The notes under the pieces were generated by a model that saw only the letters and a list, made by a program, of their open reading frames with translations, was not told where the DNA came from and did no database searches. The position numbers and the translations under genes are program-made. This document shows, in pieces, positions 5,215-14,104 of a stretch of DNA of 17,800 nt (its first letter is position 1; each line of letters starts with the position of its first letter). Origin of the DNA: JAGTVB01 sp964624765 (GTDB taxonomy: Bacteria > Pseudomonadota > Gammaproteobacteria > HK1); assembly GCA_964624765.1 (NCBI GenBank), contig CAZUZO010000069.1, forward strand, positions 1 to 17,800, given 5' to 3'.

Positions 5215-7932
5215 ATGGCGGAGGTGACAGTCAGGCAGTTAGCTGAAGTGGTGGGCATCCCGGTTGAACGCTTACTCGTGCGGTTGGGGGAAGCGGGTTT
5301 ATCCCAGCGCGAAGCGGACGAGCACATCAACGACGCAGACAAGGCCCAGCTGCTATCTCATCTGAGGAATTTGCACGGGAAAGGGGAGGTTAAGCCTGCC
5401 GGACCGAAACGAATTTCCCTGCAGCGAAGGTCGGTCAGTGAGCTCAAGATACCGGCGACTCAAGGCCGTCACACACGAGGAACCGCCAAGACTGTGACGG
5501 TGGAAGTACGTAAGCGGCACACCTACTTGCGCAGTGAGCGTACTGAGGAAAAGGTGAGTCCGGTTCGCCCGGAAGTGTCTGCCGTCGTTCAAGCACGGAT
5601 GGAGGCGGCCAAAAGAGCCTTGCAGGAAGAAGCCAAGCGTCGCCAGCAGGAACATGGCGAACAGCTTCGGGCCGAACAAGAGACACGGGAGAAGGAGGAA
5701 GCGCGTTCCAAGGTGGAACTGCCACCGGTGGTGAGGCTGGCTACGGCTGAGCTCAGGGAGGCCGAGCAGCGTCAGCCAGTAGCAGTGCCGGCGGATGATG
5801 GTCTGATTGCCCCTGAAATGCCGGAGCCAGTCCCTGATCTGGCCGCAACCGAGAGTCCCGCTATAGAAGAAGAAGTGCGGGAGGAAGCGGCAGTGGAAGC
5901 CCCAGCGGCTGAAAGTGTGGTCACTCCCCCCGAGGAAGCGGCGACCGCATCGTCCGCAGTATCGACGACCGGGCCACGCCGAAGTGAGCGCCCCGGCAAG
6001 CGCGCGGAGAAGCGCGAAAGCGAACTACGGTCAAACCAAGAAGAAAAAAAGCCCGAGCAAAAGGAACTACACGTTGTTACCGAAAAGCGTGGACGGCGCA
6101 AAAAGAAGATTCGGATGCGCCCGGGCGTGGCACCGGTGGAAACAAAGCATGGATTCGAGAAGCCTACCGCTCCGATACGACGAGAGGTGACTCTGGCTGA
6201 AACCTGTACCGTCGCAGAGCTGGCTCAAAAGCTCTCGGTCAAGGCTCCTGAGGTGATCAAGGTATTGATAAACCTGGGCTCGATGGTCACCATCAATCAG
6301 GTCCTCGAGCAAGAAACCGCAGCCATCGTGGTAGAGGAGCTAGGGCATAAGCCCAAGCTGTTAAGAGAAGATGCGCTAGAGGAAGAACTGGTCCAGGCGA
6401 GCCAGCAGGATCGGGAATTGCTGCCGCGACCCCCAGTGGTGACCATCATGGGCCATGTGGATCATGGCAAAACCTCGCTGCTCGATTATATTCGGCGGAC
6501 TCGCGTTGCGGCGGGCGAAGCAGGAGGAATTACCCAACATATCGGTGCCTACCATGTGGAAACCCGCAGGGGCTCGGTGACCTTTTTGGATACACCGGGA
6601 CATGCCGCATTTACCGCCATGCGTGCCCGGGGTGCTAAGGTGACGGATCTGGTGGTTTTGGTGGTCGCGGCCGATGACGGCGCTATGCCTCAAACATTGG
6701 AAGCCATACAGCATGCCCAGGCCGCCCATGTTCCGATCGTGGTGGCTATCAACAAGATCGATCGGCCCGATGCCGATTCTGAACGAGTACAGCAGGAATT
6801 ATCTAGACACGGAGTGATTCCCGAGGCGTGGGGTGGTGATACGATTTTCGTGAAGGTATCCGCCAAGACCGGGGAAGGGGTGGATGATCTGCTCGAATCG
6901 ATCTTGCTACAAGCCGAACTCCTGGAACTGCGTGCCCCTCGGGAGGGGCTTGCCAGCGGTGTCGTCATTGAGTCACGGCTCGATCGCGGACGGGGTCCTG
7001 TCGCCACGGTATTGGTGCAAGCAGGCACCCTGGGAAAGGGCGACGTTCTGCTTACGGGACGAGAGTTTGGGCGGGTGCGGATCTTGTTTGACGAAACCGG
7101 CGGAGCGGTTGAAGCGGCAGGGCCTTCCATACCGGTGGAGGTTTTGGGTCTGTCGGGACCACCCAATGCCGGTGACGAGGCCGTCGTCATTGCCGATGAG
7201 CGAAAGGCACGGGAAATCGCGTTGTTCCGGCAAGGTAAATTCCGCGAAGTGAAGCTTGCGCGGCAGCAGGCCGCCAAGCTCGAAAATGTCTTCGAGCAGA
7301 TGGCTGAAGGCGAGGTCAGCGCTCTGAATCTCGTTGTCAAAGCAGATGCTCAGGGGTCGGTGGAGGCATTGCGGGATGCCTTGACCGCGCTTTCCTCGGA
7401 TGATGTGCGCGTCAATATCGTCGGCAGTGGAACAGGTGGCATCAGTGAAACCGATGTCAATCTCGCCATCGCATCCAAAGCGATCATCGTCGGCTTCAAC
7501 GTACGCGCGGATGGTGCGGCGCGCCAGCTCATTGAGGCCGAAAGTGTCGACGTGCACTACTTCAGCGTTATTTATGATGTCACGGACACTGTTAAACAAG
7601 CCATCAGTGGCTTGTTGGAGCCAGAGTTTAAGGAAGAAGTGGTCGGTATCGCCGAGGTACGCGATGTGTTTCGTGTGCGTAAATTCGGCGCCGTCGCGGG
7701 TTGTATGGTGGTGCAAGGCGTCGTGCGTCGGCGTAACCCTATCCGCGTGTTGCGGGACAACGTCGTGATCTTTGAGGGGGAACTCGAATCGCTGCGCCGG
7801 TACAAGGAAGACACTAATGAGGTTAAGGCAGGCATGGAATGCGGTATCGGCGTCAAAAACTACAATGACGTCAAAGTGGGTGATCAGATTGAGGTTTTTG
7901 AGCGGGTGCAGGTAAGCCACCGCAGCCTATAA
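5215..7932 (+). CDS. infB: translation initiation factor IF-2
   Basis: IF-2 (905 residues) is the GTPase that brings fMet-tRNA to the 30S P site and promotes subunit joining. An IF2_N module lies at residues 1-50 (VTVRQLAEVVGIPVERLL). A long charged, repetitive linker follows (about 100-310, rich in Glu, Ala, Arg and Lys), then a second IF2_N module (about 322-375). The G domain has GHVDHGKT (413-420), GGITQHIG, DTPGHAAF, NKID and SAKTG. Domains II-IV follow, with GTGGISETDVNLA and the C-terminal fMet-binding domain including GMECGIG. The ATG at 5215 has GAGGA eight bases upstream. A GTG at 5200 overlaps that region and is less likely. It sits 21 bases after nusA; its partner, the initiator tRNA, is encoded just upstream in the same cluster. 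Confidence 0.98.
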   Translation: MAEVTVRQLAEVVGIPVERLLVRLGEAGLSQREADEHINDADKAQLLSHLRNLHGKGEVKPAGPKRISLQRRSVSELKIPATQGRHTRGTAKTVTVEVRKRHTYLRSERTEEKVSPVRPEVSAVVQARMEAAKRALQEEAKRRQQEHGEQLRAEQETREKEEARSKVELPPVVRLATAELREAEQRQPVAVPADDGLIAPEMPEPVPDLAATESPAIEEEVREEAAVEAPAAESVVTPPEEAATASSAVSTTGPRRSERPGKRAEKRESELRSNQEEKKPEQKELHVVTEKRGRRKKKIRMRPGVAPVETKHGFEKPTAPIRREVTLAETCTVAELAQKLSVKAPEVIKVLINLGSMVTINQVLEQETAAIVVEELGHKPKLLREDALEEELVQASQQDRELLPRPPVVTIMGHVDHGKTSLLDYIRRTRVAAGEAGGITQHIGAYHVETRRGSVTFLDTPGHAAFTAMRARGAKVTDLVVLVVAADDGAMPQTLEAIQHAQAAHVPIVVAINKIDRPDADSERVQQELSRHGVIPEAWGGDTIFVKVSAKTGEGVDDLLESILLQAELLELRAPREGLASGVVIESRLDRGRGPVATVLVQAGTLGKGDVLLTGREFGRVRILFDETGGAVEAAGPSIPVEVLGLSGPPNAGDEAVVIADERKAREIALFRQGKFREVKLARQQAAKLENVFEQMAEGEVSALNLVVKADAQGSVEALRDALTALSSDDVRVNIVGSGTGGISETDVNLAIASKAIIVGFNVRADGAARQLIEAESVDVHYFSVIYDVTDTVKQAISGLLEPEFKEEVVGIAEVRDVFRVRKFGAVAGCMVVQGVVRRRNPIRVLRDNVVIFEGELESLRRYKEDTNEVKAGMECGIGVKNYNDVKVGDQIEVFERVQVSHRSL

Positions 7933-8321
7933 TGCCGAGGGAGTTTAGCCGTGCCGATCGTTTGGCTACCCAGATCCACAGGGAGCTAGCCAGTCTTTTC
8001 TCGGCGGGGGTAGGGGATCGGCGGCTGCATGCGGCCACGGTTTCTCGGGTCGAGGTCACCAAAGACCTCGCGCGCGCAATCGTCTATCTTGAGGTGCATG
8101 CTGCCGAGTGTGTGGATGATACATTGCGTGCGGCGATGAAAGCCCGCGGATTTCTTCGACGGGAGTTGGCTCACCGAATTCGGACACGTGCGCTGCCTGA
8201 CCTGAAGTTTGCCTGGGACGCCGAGTTGGAAAGGGCGAATCGAGTGACCGCCCTCATCGACGCAACGATGAGCGGCGAGAGGAGGCAGTTTGATCCAGAA
8301 GCAACGCCAAGCAAAAACTAA
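7932..8321 (+). CDS. rbfA: 30S ribosome-binding factor RbfA
   Basis: RbfA (129 residues) is a single KH-like-domain factor that binds immature 30S subunits and helps process the 5' end of 16S rRNA. The family pattern is present: REFSRADRLATQIHRELASL at the start, ATVSRVEVTKDLARAIVYLEV, a central RGFLRRELAHRIRTRALPDL, and the C-terminal hallmark LKFAWDAELERANRVTALI. The initial ATG shares one base with the infB stop (TAATG), so translation is probably coupled. A short unstructured tail follows the domain. It acts in the same pathway as RimP, encoded at the head of the operon. Confidence 0.96.
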   Translation: MPREFSRADRLATQIHRELASLFSAGVGDRRLHAATVSRVEVTKDLARAIVYLEVHAAECVDDTLRAAMKARGFLRRELAHRIRTRALPDLKFAWDAELERANRVTALIDATMSGERRQFDPEATPSKN

Positions 8322-8333
8322 GGGACGAGTGAC

Positions 8334-9254
8334 ATGAGTCAGCGGCGAAGGGTTGGGCGTGACGTGTGCGGGATCCTGCTGCTTGACAAACCGGCCGGCA
8401 TCGGATCGAACGAGGCCCTGCAGGCTGTGAAGCGGTTGTTCCAGGCGCGTAAAGCAGGACATACGGGTAGTCTCGATCGACTTGCCACTGGATTGCTCCC
8501 CCTTTGTTTTGGTGAGGCCACCAAGATTTCGGGATTCCTGCTGGGGGCCAATAAGCGTTATCGGGCCATGTTTCGACTGGGGCAAAAGACGACCACCGGC
8601 GACGCAGAGGGTGATGTGATCGGTCGCCGGCCCGTGCCGGACTTCTCTGACCAGGAGTTAAAGGTAGCTGTGCAGAGCTTTCGAGGGCCTATCGAGCAGG
8701 TGCCACCGATGCATTCAGCGCTTAAGCTGCAAGGCCAAAGGCTATATAAACTGGCGCACCAGGGTCTGAATGTCTATCGCAAGGCGCGCCCTGTGACCAT
8801 CCACGACCTACGGATACTGCGCCGGGAACCGGAGAGATTAGAAGTCGAGGTGCATTGTTCGAAAGGGACCTACGTCCGTACGTTGGCAGAGGACATCGGA
8901 GAGGCGCTCGGTTGTGGGGCGCACGTGGAAAGCTTGCGCAGGATTGGCTCTGGCCCTTTCGATGACAGCAGCCTTGTGACCCTGTCGCAGCTGCAGGCCG
9001 TGGCGCTAGAAAGTTTGGCAGCCTTGGATTCACTCCTGTGTCCCATGGAGGCGGCGATAGCCGACTGGCCGGATGTGAACCTCCCGGAGGAGGTGGCTTA
9101 TTATGTTCGCCGAGGCCAGGCCGTGCTTGTGCCCCATGCGCCCACCCAGGGTTGGGTCAAAATCTATGGTCAGCGCAAGGGTTTCCTTGGCTTAGGCGAA
9201 GTGTTGGAAGATGGCAGGATCGCCCCTCGCCGCCTCCTCGGCGCTCGCCTGTAA
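8334..9254 (+). CDS. truB: tRNA pseudouridine(55) synthase TruB
   Basis: TruB (306 residues) converts U55 of the tRNA T-loop to pseudouridine. The catalytic motif is GHTGSLDRLATGLLP, with the nucleophile Asp48. The KRYRAMFRLGQKT segment carries the conserved Tyr76. PPMHSALK, the CSKGTYVRTLAEDIG motif and RRIGSGPF follow, and a C-terminal PUA-like region ends GEVLEDGRIAPRRLLGARL. Length is typical. The residue after the catalytic Asp is Arg (codon CGA at about 8478) where the family almost always has Pro (CCN); all other key residues are intact. The gene starts 12 bases after rbfA with ATG at 8334 and is followed by the rpsO promoter region. Confidence 0.96.
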   Translation: MSQRRRVGRDVCGILLLDKPAGIGSNEALQAVKRLFQARKAGHTGSLDRLATGLLPLCFGEATKISGFLLGANKRYRAMFRLGQKTTTGDAEGDVIGRRPVPDFSDQELKVAVQSFRGPIEQVPPMHSALKLQGQRLYKLAHQGLNVYRKARPVTIHDLRILRREPERLEVEVHCSKGTYVRTLAEDIGEALGCGAHVESLRRIGSGPFDDSSLVTLSQLQAVALESLAALDSLLCPMEAAIADWPDVNLPEEVAYYVRRGQAVLVPHAPTQGWVKIYGQRKGFLGLGEVLEDGRIAPRRLLGARL

Positions 9255-9299
9255 GCAAATAAAAATCTGTTCGATCAATTAGTTAATGCTTAGGGGCGC

Positions 9300-9328
9300 T
9301 TGTTCGCGAAGTCGCAGAAGAGTAGAAT
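9300..9328 (+). promoter_or_regulatory. sigma-70 promoter of rpsO
   Basis: TTGTTC at 9300-9305 and TAGAAT at 9323-9328 are 17 bases apart, giving a start near 9335 and a short leader of about 23 bases before rpsO. A separate rpsO promoter is also known in E. coli, so this fits, although the -35 is only a moderate match. Confidence 0.5.
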
Positions 9329-9357
9329 ACGAGCCCCGAACGTTGCAGGATAGGGAA

Positions 9358-9627
9358 ATGGCCCTCAGTACATCGGAAACAGCGGAGATTATTCGGCAAT
9401 ACCAGCGCACCCCTCAAGACACCGGATCGGCGGAGGTGCAGGTTGCGTTACTTTCGGCCGAGATCCAGCAGCTCACTGACCACTTCAAGGTTCATGTTCA
9501 CGACCACCACTCGCGCCAGGGTCTGTTAAAGAAGGTGAACCGCAGGCGCAGCTTGCTCGATTATCTGCGGCGCACAGATGTATTGCGTTACCGCGATCTG
9601 ATCAAGCGTCTTGGGTTGCGTCGATAG
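9358..9627 (+). CDS. rpsO: 30S ribosomal protein S15
   Basis: S15 (89 residues) is a primary 16S rRNA-binding protein of the 30S platform. The whole chain matches the family: a short N-terminal helix (STSETAEIIRQYQR), DTGSAEVQVALLSAEIQQLT, the loop HDHHSRQGLLKKVNRRRSLL with its conserved His and Ser, and DYLRRTDVLRYRDLIKRLGLRR. The ATG at 9358 has AGGA seven bases upstream and gives the standard 89-residue length. An in-frame ATG at 9286 would lie upstream of the predicted promoter start and is rejected. In E. coli S15 represses its own translation; I could not verify such a structure in this leader. pnp follows after 68 bases. Confidence 0.98.
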   Translation: MALSTSETAEIIRQYQRTPQDTGSAEVQVALLSAEIQQLTDHFKVHVHDHHSRQGLLKKVNRRRSLLDYLRRTDVLRYRDLIKRLGLRR

Positions 9628-9695
9628 TCGTCCCGCTCCCCTGCTTCACAGAATTGCGCCCCGCTACTTAATATTGAAGTGCTCAAGGAAAGCTG

Positions 9696-11795
9696 ATGAC
9701 GTTCACGTTGACTCCCATTAAGAAGGCTGTGTCGTACGGTAATCATACACTGAGCCTGGAAACCGGCGAGATTGCGCGTCAGGCCTCGGGCGCGGTGCTG
9801 GCAAGTCTCGGTGATACCTGCGTTTTGGTGACCGTCGTGGGTGAGGAAGAAAGCGTTGTGGCGCGGGATTTCTTTCCCCTAACGGTGGATTACCAGGAAA
9901 AAACCTATGCAGCAGGCAAAATACCCGGTGGCTTTTTCAAGCGGGAAGGGCGCCCAGCGGAGAAAGAAACTCTGACGTCGCGGTTGATAGATCGCCCTCT
10001 CCGACCTTTGTTTCCGAAGGGTTTTCACCAAGAGGTCCAGATCATCGCGACCGTCGTGTCGCTCGATCCCGAGATCGATCCTGACGTTCCAGCCTTGATC
10101 GGCGCCTCGGCGGCGCTGAGTCTTTCGGGTCTGCCGTTTCAGGGACCCATCGGTGCAGCCCGTATCGGGTATCGACAGGGAAGTTTTTTGCTCAATCCCA
10201 CCGTCAGTGAGCTCGTTGACTCACAGCTGGATCTGGTTGTCGCCGGAACCGATGACGCGGTTCTGATGGTCGAGTCGGAGGCCAAGGAGCTGCCGGAAGA
10301 CACGATGCTTGATGCCGTGCTTTTCGGACACGAACAGCTGCGCTTGGTCATCAAACTTATTCGCGACCTCTGCAGTGATGCGGGAGTGCGGGCGGTAACT
10401 TGGGAATCCCCTGCGGAGGATATGCACTTGCAAGAGCGCATTGAGGCGCTCGCCGGAGATGGGATTTCTGAGGCCTATCGCATCCCAGAGAAGCTAGCGC
10501 GTCAGCAGCAGCTCGCGGCGGTTCGGCGCCATATCGTTGCGGCCATGAATGAGGATGGACAAAGCCCTTGGCAGCCCGAGCAAATCATCCAGGCCATTGA
10601 GCGTTTCGAGAAAAGGACTGTGCGCAGTTGGGTGTTAGAGGGAAAGCCGCGCATCGATGGGCGCGGGTTGCAGTCTGTGCGCCCCATCTTGAGCCGGGTG
10701 AGCCTGCTTCCCCGTACCCATGGCTCGGCCCTTTTCACCCGGGGTGAGACGCAGGCGCTGGTAGTGGCGACGCTCGGTACCGGACGGGATGCTCAGGTGG
10801 TCGATGCAATTGAAGGAGAGCGGCGGGAGCCCTTTATATTGCACTATAACTTTCCCCCCTATTGCGTCGGAGAAACCGGCCGGGTGGGATCGCCCAAGCG
10901 ACGAGAGATCGGGCATGGTCGGTTGGCGAAGCGCGCTATTCAGGCCGTTATGCCCGATATGGATGGATTTCCCTACGTGATTCGGGTCGTCGCGGAGATC
11001 ACGGAATCCAATGGCTCGAGCTCTATGGCGTCGGTGTGCGGGACGAGCCTCGCTTTGATGGACGCGGGTGTGCCGATCAAGGGGGCAGTAGCGGGGATCG
11101 CCATGGGGCTTATCAAGGAAGGTGCTCAGTTTGTGGTGCTTTCGGACATCATGGGCGACGAGGATCACTTGGGGGACATGGACTTTAAAGTGGCTGGCAC
11201 CCGCGATGGTGTGACGGCCCTGCAGATGGACATCAAGATCACGGGTATCACGCGTGAGATCATGCAGGCTGCACTGGCTCAGGCGAAGGAGGGCAGACTA
11301 CACATCCTCGATAGCATGGCGCAAACGATTGCCGCGCCCCGGCTGGAGATGTCCGCCTATGCCCCGCGTATCATCACCTTCCGCATCAACCCCGAGAAGA
11401 TACGTGACGTCATCGGCAAGGGAGGCATTACCATCCGTTCTATCACAGAGGAGACCGGTGCGACGGTGGATATTCTGGATGATGGTACGGTAAAGATCGC
11501 ATCCGTTGATTTTGCCGCGGGTGAAGAGGCTCGACGGAGAATCGAACAGATCACCGCAGATGTCGAGGTGGGGATGGTCTATGACGGGCGGGTATCGAAG
11601 CTGATGGATTTCGGGGCGTTTGTAAATATCTTGCCTGGCAAGGACGGCCTGGTGCATATCTCCCAGATCTCAGAGGAGCGGGTGCAAAACGTGAGCGATA
11701 AGCTCAAGGAAGGAGACCACGTCAAAGTTAAAGTGCTCGAAGTGGATCGGCAAGGGCGCATTCGGCTCAGTATGAAAGGGCTTGGCGGCAACTAA
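9696..11795 (+). CDS. pnp: polyribonucleotide nucleotidyltransferase (PNPase)
   Basis: PNPase (699 residues) degrades RNA 3' to 5' by phosphorolysis and in many bacteria joins the RNA degradosome. Two RNase PH-like domains are present. The first has FFPLTVDYQEKTYAAGKIPG and RLIDRPLRPLFPKGF. The second has the catalytic GTSLALMDAGVPIK and SDIMGDEDHLGDMDFKVAGT, with the acidic metal-binding residues. A KH domain follows (GKGG at 574-577), then an S1 domain (about 623-692, including DFGAFVNILPGKDGLVHISQ). The ATG at 9696 has AAGGA upstream. Pairing with rpsO is the conserved arrangement. I see no clear rpsO-pnp terminator, so read-through from rpsO is likely. Nothing is missing. Confidence 0.98.
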   Translation: MTFTLTPIKKAVSYGNHTLSLETGEIARQASGAVLASLGDTCVLVTVVGEEESVVARDFFPLTVDYQEKTYAAGKIPGGFFKREGRPAEKETLTSRLIDRPLRPLFPKGFHQEVQIIATVVSLDPEIDPDVPALIGASAALSLSGLPFQGPIGAARIGYRQGSFLLNPTVSELVDSQLDLVVAGTDDAVLMVESEAKELPEDTMLDAVLFGHEQLRLVIKLIRDLCSDAGVRAVTWESPAEDMHLQERIEALAGDGISEAYRIPEKLARQQQLAAVRRHIVAAMNEDGQSPWQPEQIIQAIERFEKRTVRSWVLEGKPRIDGRGLQSVRPILSRVSLLPRTHGSALFTRGETQALVVATLGTGRDAQVVDAIEGERREPFILHYNFPPYCVGETGRVGSPKRREIGHGRLAKRAIQAVMPDMDGFPYVIRVVAEITESNGSSSMASVCGTSLALMDAGVPIKGAVAGIAMGLIKEGAQFVVLSDIMGDEDHLGDMDFKVAGTRDGVTALQMDIKITGITREIMQAALAQAKEGRLHILDSMAQTIAAPRLEMSAYAPRIITFRINPEKIRDVIGKGGITIRSITEETGATVDILDDGTVKIASVDFAAGEEARRRIEQITADVEVGMVYDGRVSKLMDFGAFVNILPGKDGLVHISQISEERVQNVSDKLKEGDHVKVKVLEVDRQGRIRLSMKGLGGN

Positions 11796-11939
11796 CTGGC
11801 AAAAAAATAGCTCTAGGCTGCATCGGCCAGGTTGATCGATGACGAAACCGAACGAATATCCGATCGCACCTGCTCTCGTGATTGGCCACGCCGCGATGGC
11901 GGCTTCGCCCGCAAGCTTGTCAATCACCCATACTTTCTT

Positions 11940-12986
11940 CTAGGATTCGAGTGAATAGGGCAAAGGCCTAAGCTGCAAAATCGGGCCTCCCTCGTCTCGT
12001 AGATAGATGGTGGCGTCTTTTGCCTCTTGGGTGGCGAGGACCACCAACAGATCCCACTCACCTCCCGGTCGCATCTCGGCGTTGACCACTTGGCCAATGG
12101 TGCGGCTACCCTGTTCATCTGCGGCTATCAGTGGCGTTGCCGGTGGGATCACCGTATCCAGAGTGTTCACCTGGGCACGATATAGACGTCGCTTAATCTT
12201 GCCCAAGTACTGCGTCCGCGCGACGATTTCCTGACCCGTATAACAGCCTTTGGTGAAGCTGACGCCGGAGAGGACATCCCAGTTGATCATCTGCGGCACA
12301 AACAGGTCAGCCGTCTCACGATGGATCGTAGGCACACCACAATGGATATCGAGGAGCGACCATGCGTGAGGTCCTGAGGGGCGGGCGACTTGTGTTAGGG
12401 TAGCCCAAAGCTGTCTGATGGGTGCGAAAGGTCCGATGATCTCATAACGCGGTCGTTCGCCGGATATTCGGATGACGGTCAGAGGGGCGGGTTGGCTGAC
12501 GTCGTTCGGTGCCTTGGGCAGGGGCCCCACTGCCTGCTGCAGGGTGTCGTGCACATTCCAGCCTGACACACCGATACCGATAAGCGCATCGCTGGCATCT
12601 GTTAGCGCGACATCAGAGCGCATCACGAACAAGCGCAGCCGGCCCAGAATGGAACCGAGTATTGGTCGGGGCAACTGCAGGAAATAAGTGCCTACACGAG
12701 AGAAAATCAAGAAAGTGGCCACCACGCGCCCCTTCGGGTTGCAATAGGCACTGCGCTGCGCCCGTGTCTCCGAAAGCGCTTGCACATCGTTGGTCAGCTG
12801 TCCTTGGAGGAAGTGAGCCGCCTCGGCACCCTTGACAGCGATCAGCCCAAGGTGGGACAGATCGACTACACAATCTCCCGAGATCGCGGCCTGTGATTCC
12901 TCGCCTAAGTCACCGAAACGGCTTATCCCTTCTTCAGTGAACGAGGCGCCGGCATCAGCGAGAAACGATTGCCATTCAGAGTGCAT
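11940..12986 (-). CDS. ygfZ: YgfZ, folate-binding Fe-S protein maintenance factor
   Basis: YgfZ (348 residues) belongs to the GcvT-like folate-binding family and supports assembly or repair of certain Fe-S enzymes. The family signature KGCYTGQEIVART begins at residue 246, with its essential-type Cys at 248. Other family segments are FLQGQLTNDVQALSE near residue 60, CNPKGRVVATF near 82, and VPQMINWDVLSGVSF just before the signature. It is probably cytoplasmic. It starts 60 bases after sdhE and is the last visible gene of the sdh operon. That placement suggests it services the SdhB Fe-S clusters or is co-regulated with them; this is inference. It ends facing pnp with 144 bases between. No strong terminator is visible there, only a run of seven Ts on the minus strand without a good stem. 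Confidence 0.94.
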   Translation of the reverse strand: MHSEWQSFLADAGASFTEEGISRFGDLGEESQAAISGDCVVDLSHLGLIAVKGAEAAHFLQGQLTNDVQALSETRAQRSAYCNPKGRVVATFLIFSRVGTYFLQLPRPILGSILGRLRLFVMRSDVALTDASDALIGIGVSGWNVHDTLQQAVGPLPKAPNDVSQPAPLTVIRISGERPRYEIIGPFAPIRQLWATLTQVARPSGPHAWSLLDIHCGVPTIHRETADLFVPQMINWDVLSGVSFTKGCYTGQEIVARTQYLGKIKRRLYRAQVNTLDTVIPPATPLIAADEQGSRTIGQVVNAEMRPGGEWDLLVVLATQEAKDATIYLRDEGGPILQLRPLPYSLES

Positions 12987-13046
12987 GAGAATTCTCTGCC
13001 TTTGACGCCTCTCTGGGATCTACGGTTCGGGCAGACCTCATCGATT

Positions 13047-13301
13047 TTAAAACCGTTTCTTAGCGATACAGACTTCTCTTATTTGGGCGACGATGCGGGC
13101 GAGGGGTGCGCGTTTTGGCTCTACCCCACCCACTAGCCAGTCCATCAGCTCTTGGTTCGGTTGCGTCAGCAAATCTTCGAAGTCTGATTGTGCTTGCGGT
13201 GTGAGCTGGTCGTAATGCAACTCGAGGAAAGCCTCTAGTACCAGATCCAGCTCACGCATGCCTCGGCGACATTGCCACTTGAGCTTGGAGCGTTTGCTCA
13301 T
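13047..13301 (-). CDS. sdhE: SdhE, FAD assembly factor of succinate dehydrogenase
   Basis: SdhE (84 residues; also YgfY/CptB, SDHAF2/Sdh5 family) promotes covalent attachment of FAD to SdhA. The family signature RRGMRELD is at residues 12-19 (including the RGxxE motif), followed by the helical DUF339 core with FLELHYDQL, FEDLLTQPNQELMDWLVGG and a basic C-terminus. Its ATG is seven bases after the sdhB stop, so it is clearly co-transcribed. In E. coli sdhE is remote from sdhCDAB and adjacent to ygfX. Here it is inside the sdh operon, and ygfX lies on the other side of it. Confidence 0.95.
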   Translation of the reverse strand: MSKRSKLKWQCRRGMRELDLVLEAFLELHYDQLTPQAQSDFEDLLTQPNQELMDWLVGGVEPKRAPLARIVAQIREVCIAKKRF

Positions 13302-13308
13302 ACTCTGC

Positions 13309-14091
13309 TTACAAAGCCCGAGTCGCTAGCAATTGCTTGATTTCCGCGATGGCCTTGCCAGGATTCAGACCTTTCGGACAGGCTCGAGTGCAGTTCATGA
13401 TGGTATGGCATCGATACAAGCGGAAGGGGTCCGCCAGGTCGTCGAGTCGCTCGCCCGTAAATTCATCTCGGCTGTCGGCGAGCCAACGGTAGGCTTGCAA
13501 CAAGACGGCGGGCCCAAGGTAACGATCCCCGTTCCACCAGTAGCTTGGGCAACTGGTGGAGCAACAAGCACACAGAATGCACTCGTAAAGCCCGTCGAGC
13601 CGTGCCCGGTCTTCCTTGGATTGTAGCCTTTCTCGGTCGGGAGGCGCCGACGTCTGGGCCTGCAGCCATGGTCTCACGGAGGCGTATTGGGCATAGAAAT
13701 GCGTCAGATCGGGAACCAGATCCTTCACGACCGGCATGTGGGGCAGGGGATAGACGCGCACATCTCCCTTGATCTCGTCGATCGACTTGGTGCAGGCCAA
13801 GGTATTGGTCCCATCGATGTTCATGGCACAGGAACCACACACTCCCTCCCGGCATGAGCGCCGAAAGGTAAGCGTTGGATCCATCTCGTTCTTGATCTTG
13901 ATCAGCGCATCCAGCACCATGGGACTGCAGGTATCGAGATCGACCTCGTAGGTATCGGTACGCGGGTTTTGCCCGGTGTCCGGATCCCACCGGTACACCA
14001 CGAATCGTTTCGTGTTCTTAGCGCCGTTGGTAGGCGGGTGAAGCTTCCCCGGCTGAACCGTCGAATTGGGTGGAAGGCGAAACTGAGCCAT
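13309..14091 (-). CDS. sdhB: succinate dehydrogenase iron-sulfur subunit SdhB
   Basis: SdhB (260 residues from ATG 14091) carries electrons from the SdhA FAD to quinone through three Fe-S clusters on the cytoplasmic face of complex II. The [2Fe-2S] ligands are Cys80, 85, 88 and 100 (CREGVCGSC...LAC). CILCACCSTSCPSYWW and CHTIMNCTRACPKGLNP hold the ligands for the [4Fe-4S] and [3Fe-4S] clusters. The start MAQFRL is preceded by GAGGAGAAGGA and lies 13 bases after the sdhA stop. An upstream GTG at 14115 would overlap sdhA and include the ribosome binding site, so it is rejected. The sequence resembles the alphaproteobacterial/mitochondrial type, for example ASVRPWLQAQTSAP. Confidence 0.97.
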   Translation of the reverse strand: MAQFRLPPNSTVQPGKLHPPTNGAKNTKRFVVYRWDPDTGQNPRTDTYEVDLDTCSPMVLDALIKIKNEMDPTLTFRRSCREGVCGSCAMNIDGTNTLACTKSIDEIKGDVRVYPLPHMPVVKDLVPDLTHFYAQYASVRPWLQAQTSAPPDRERLQSKEDRARLDGLYECILCACCSTSCPSYWWNGDRYLGPAVLLQAYRWLADSRDEFTGERLDDLADPFRLYRCHTIMNCTRACPKGLNPGKAIAEIKQLLATRAL

Positions 14092-14104
14092 GGGATCCTT
14101 CTCC

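Noticed and set aside
11670..11927. Minus-strand open frame overlapping the 3' end of pnp
   Set aside because: Most of it is antisense to the S1 domain of PNPase. It lacks a family match and is best explained as a shadow frame.
11796..11939. Terminator or short gene between pnp and ygfZ
   Set aside because: There is a GCCGC/GCGGC hairpin without a T tract and a T7 run on the minus strand without a proper stem. A 34-codon frame from 11839 has no family match or ribosome binding site. Some terminator is expected here, but I cannot place it.
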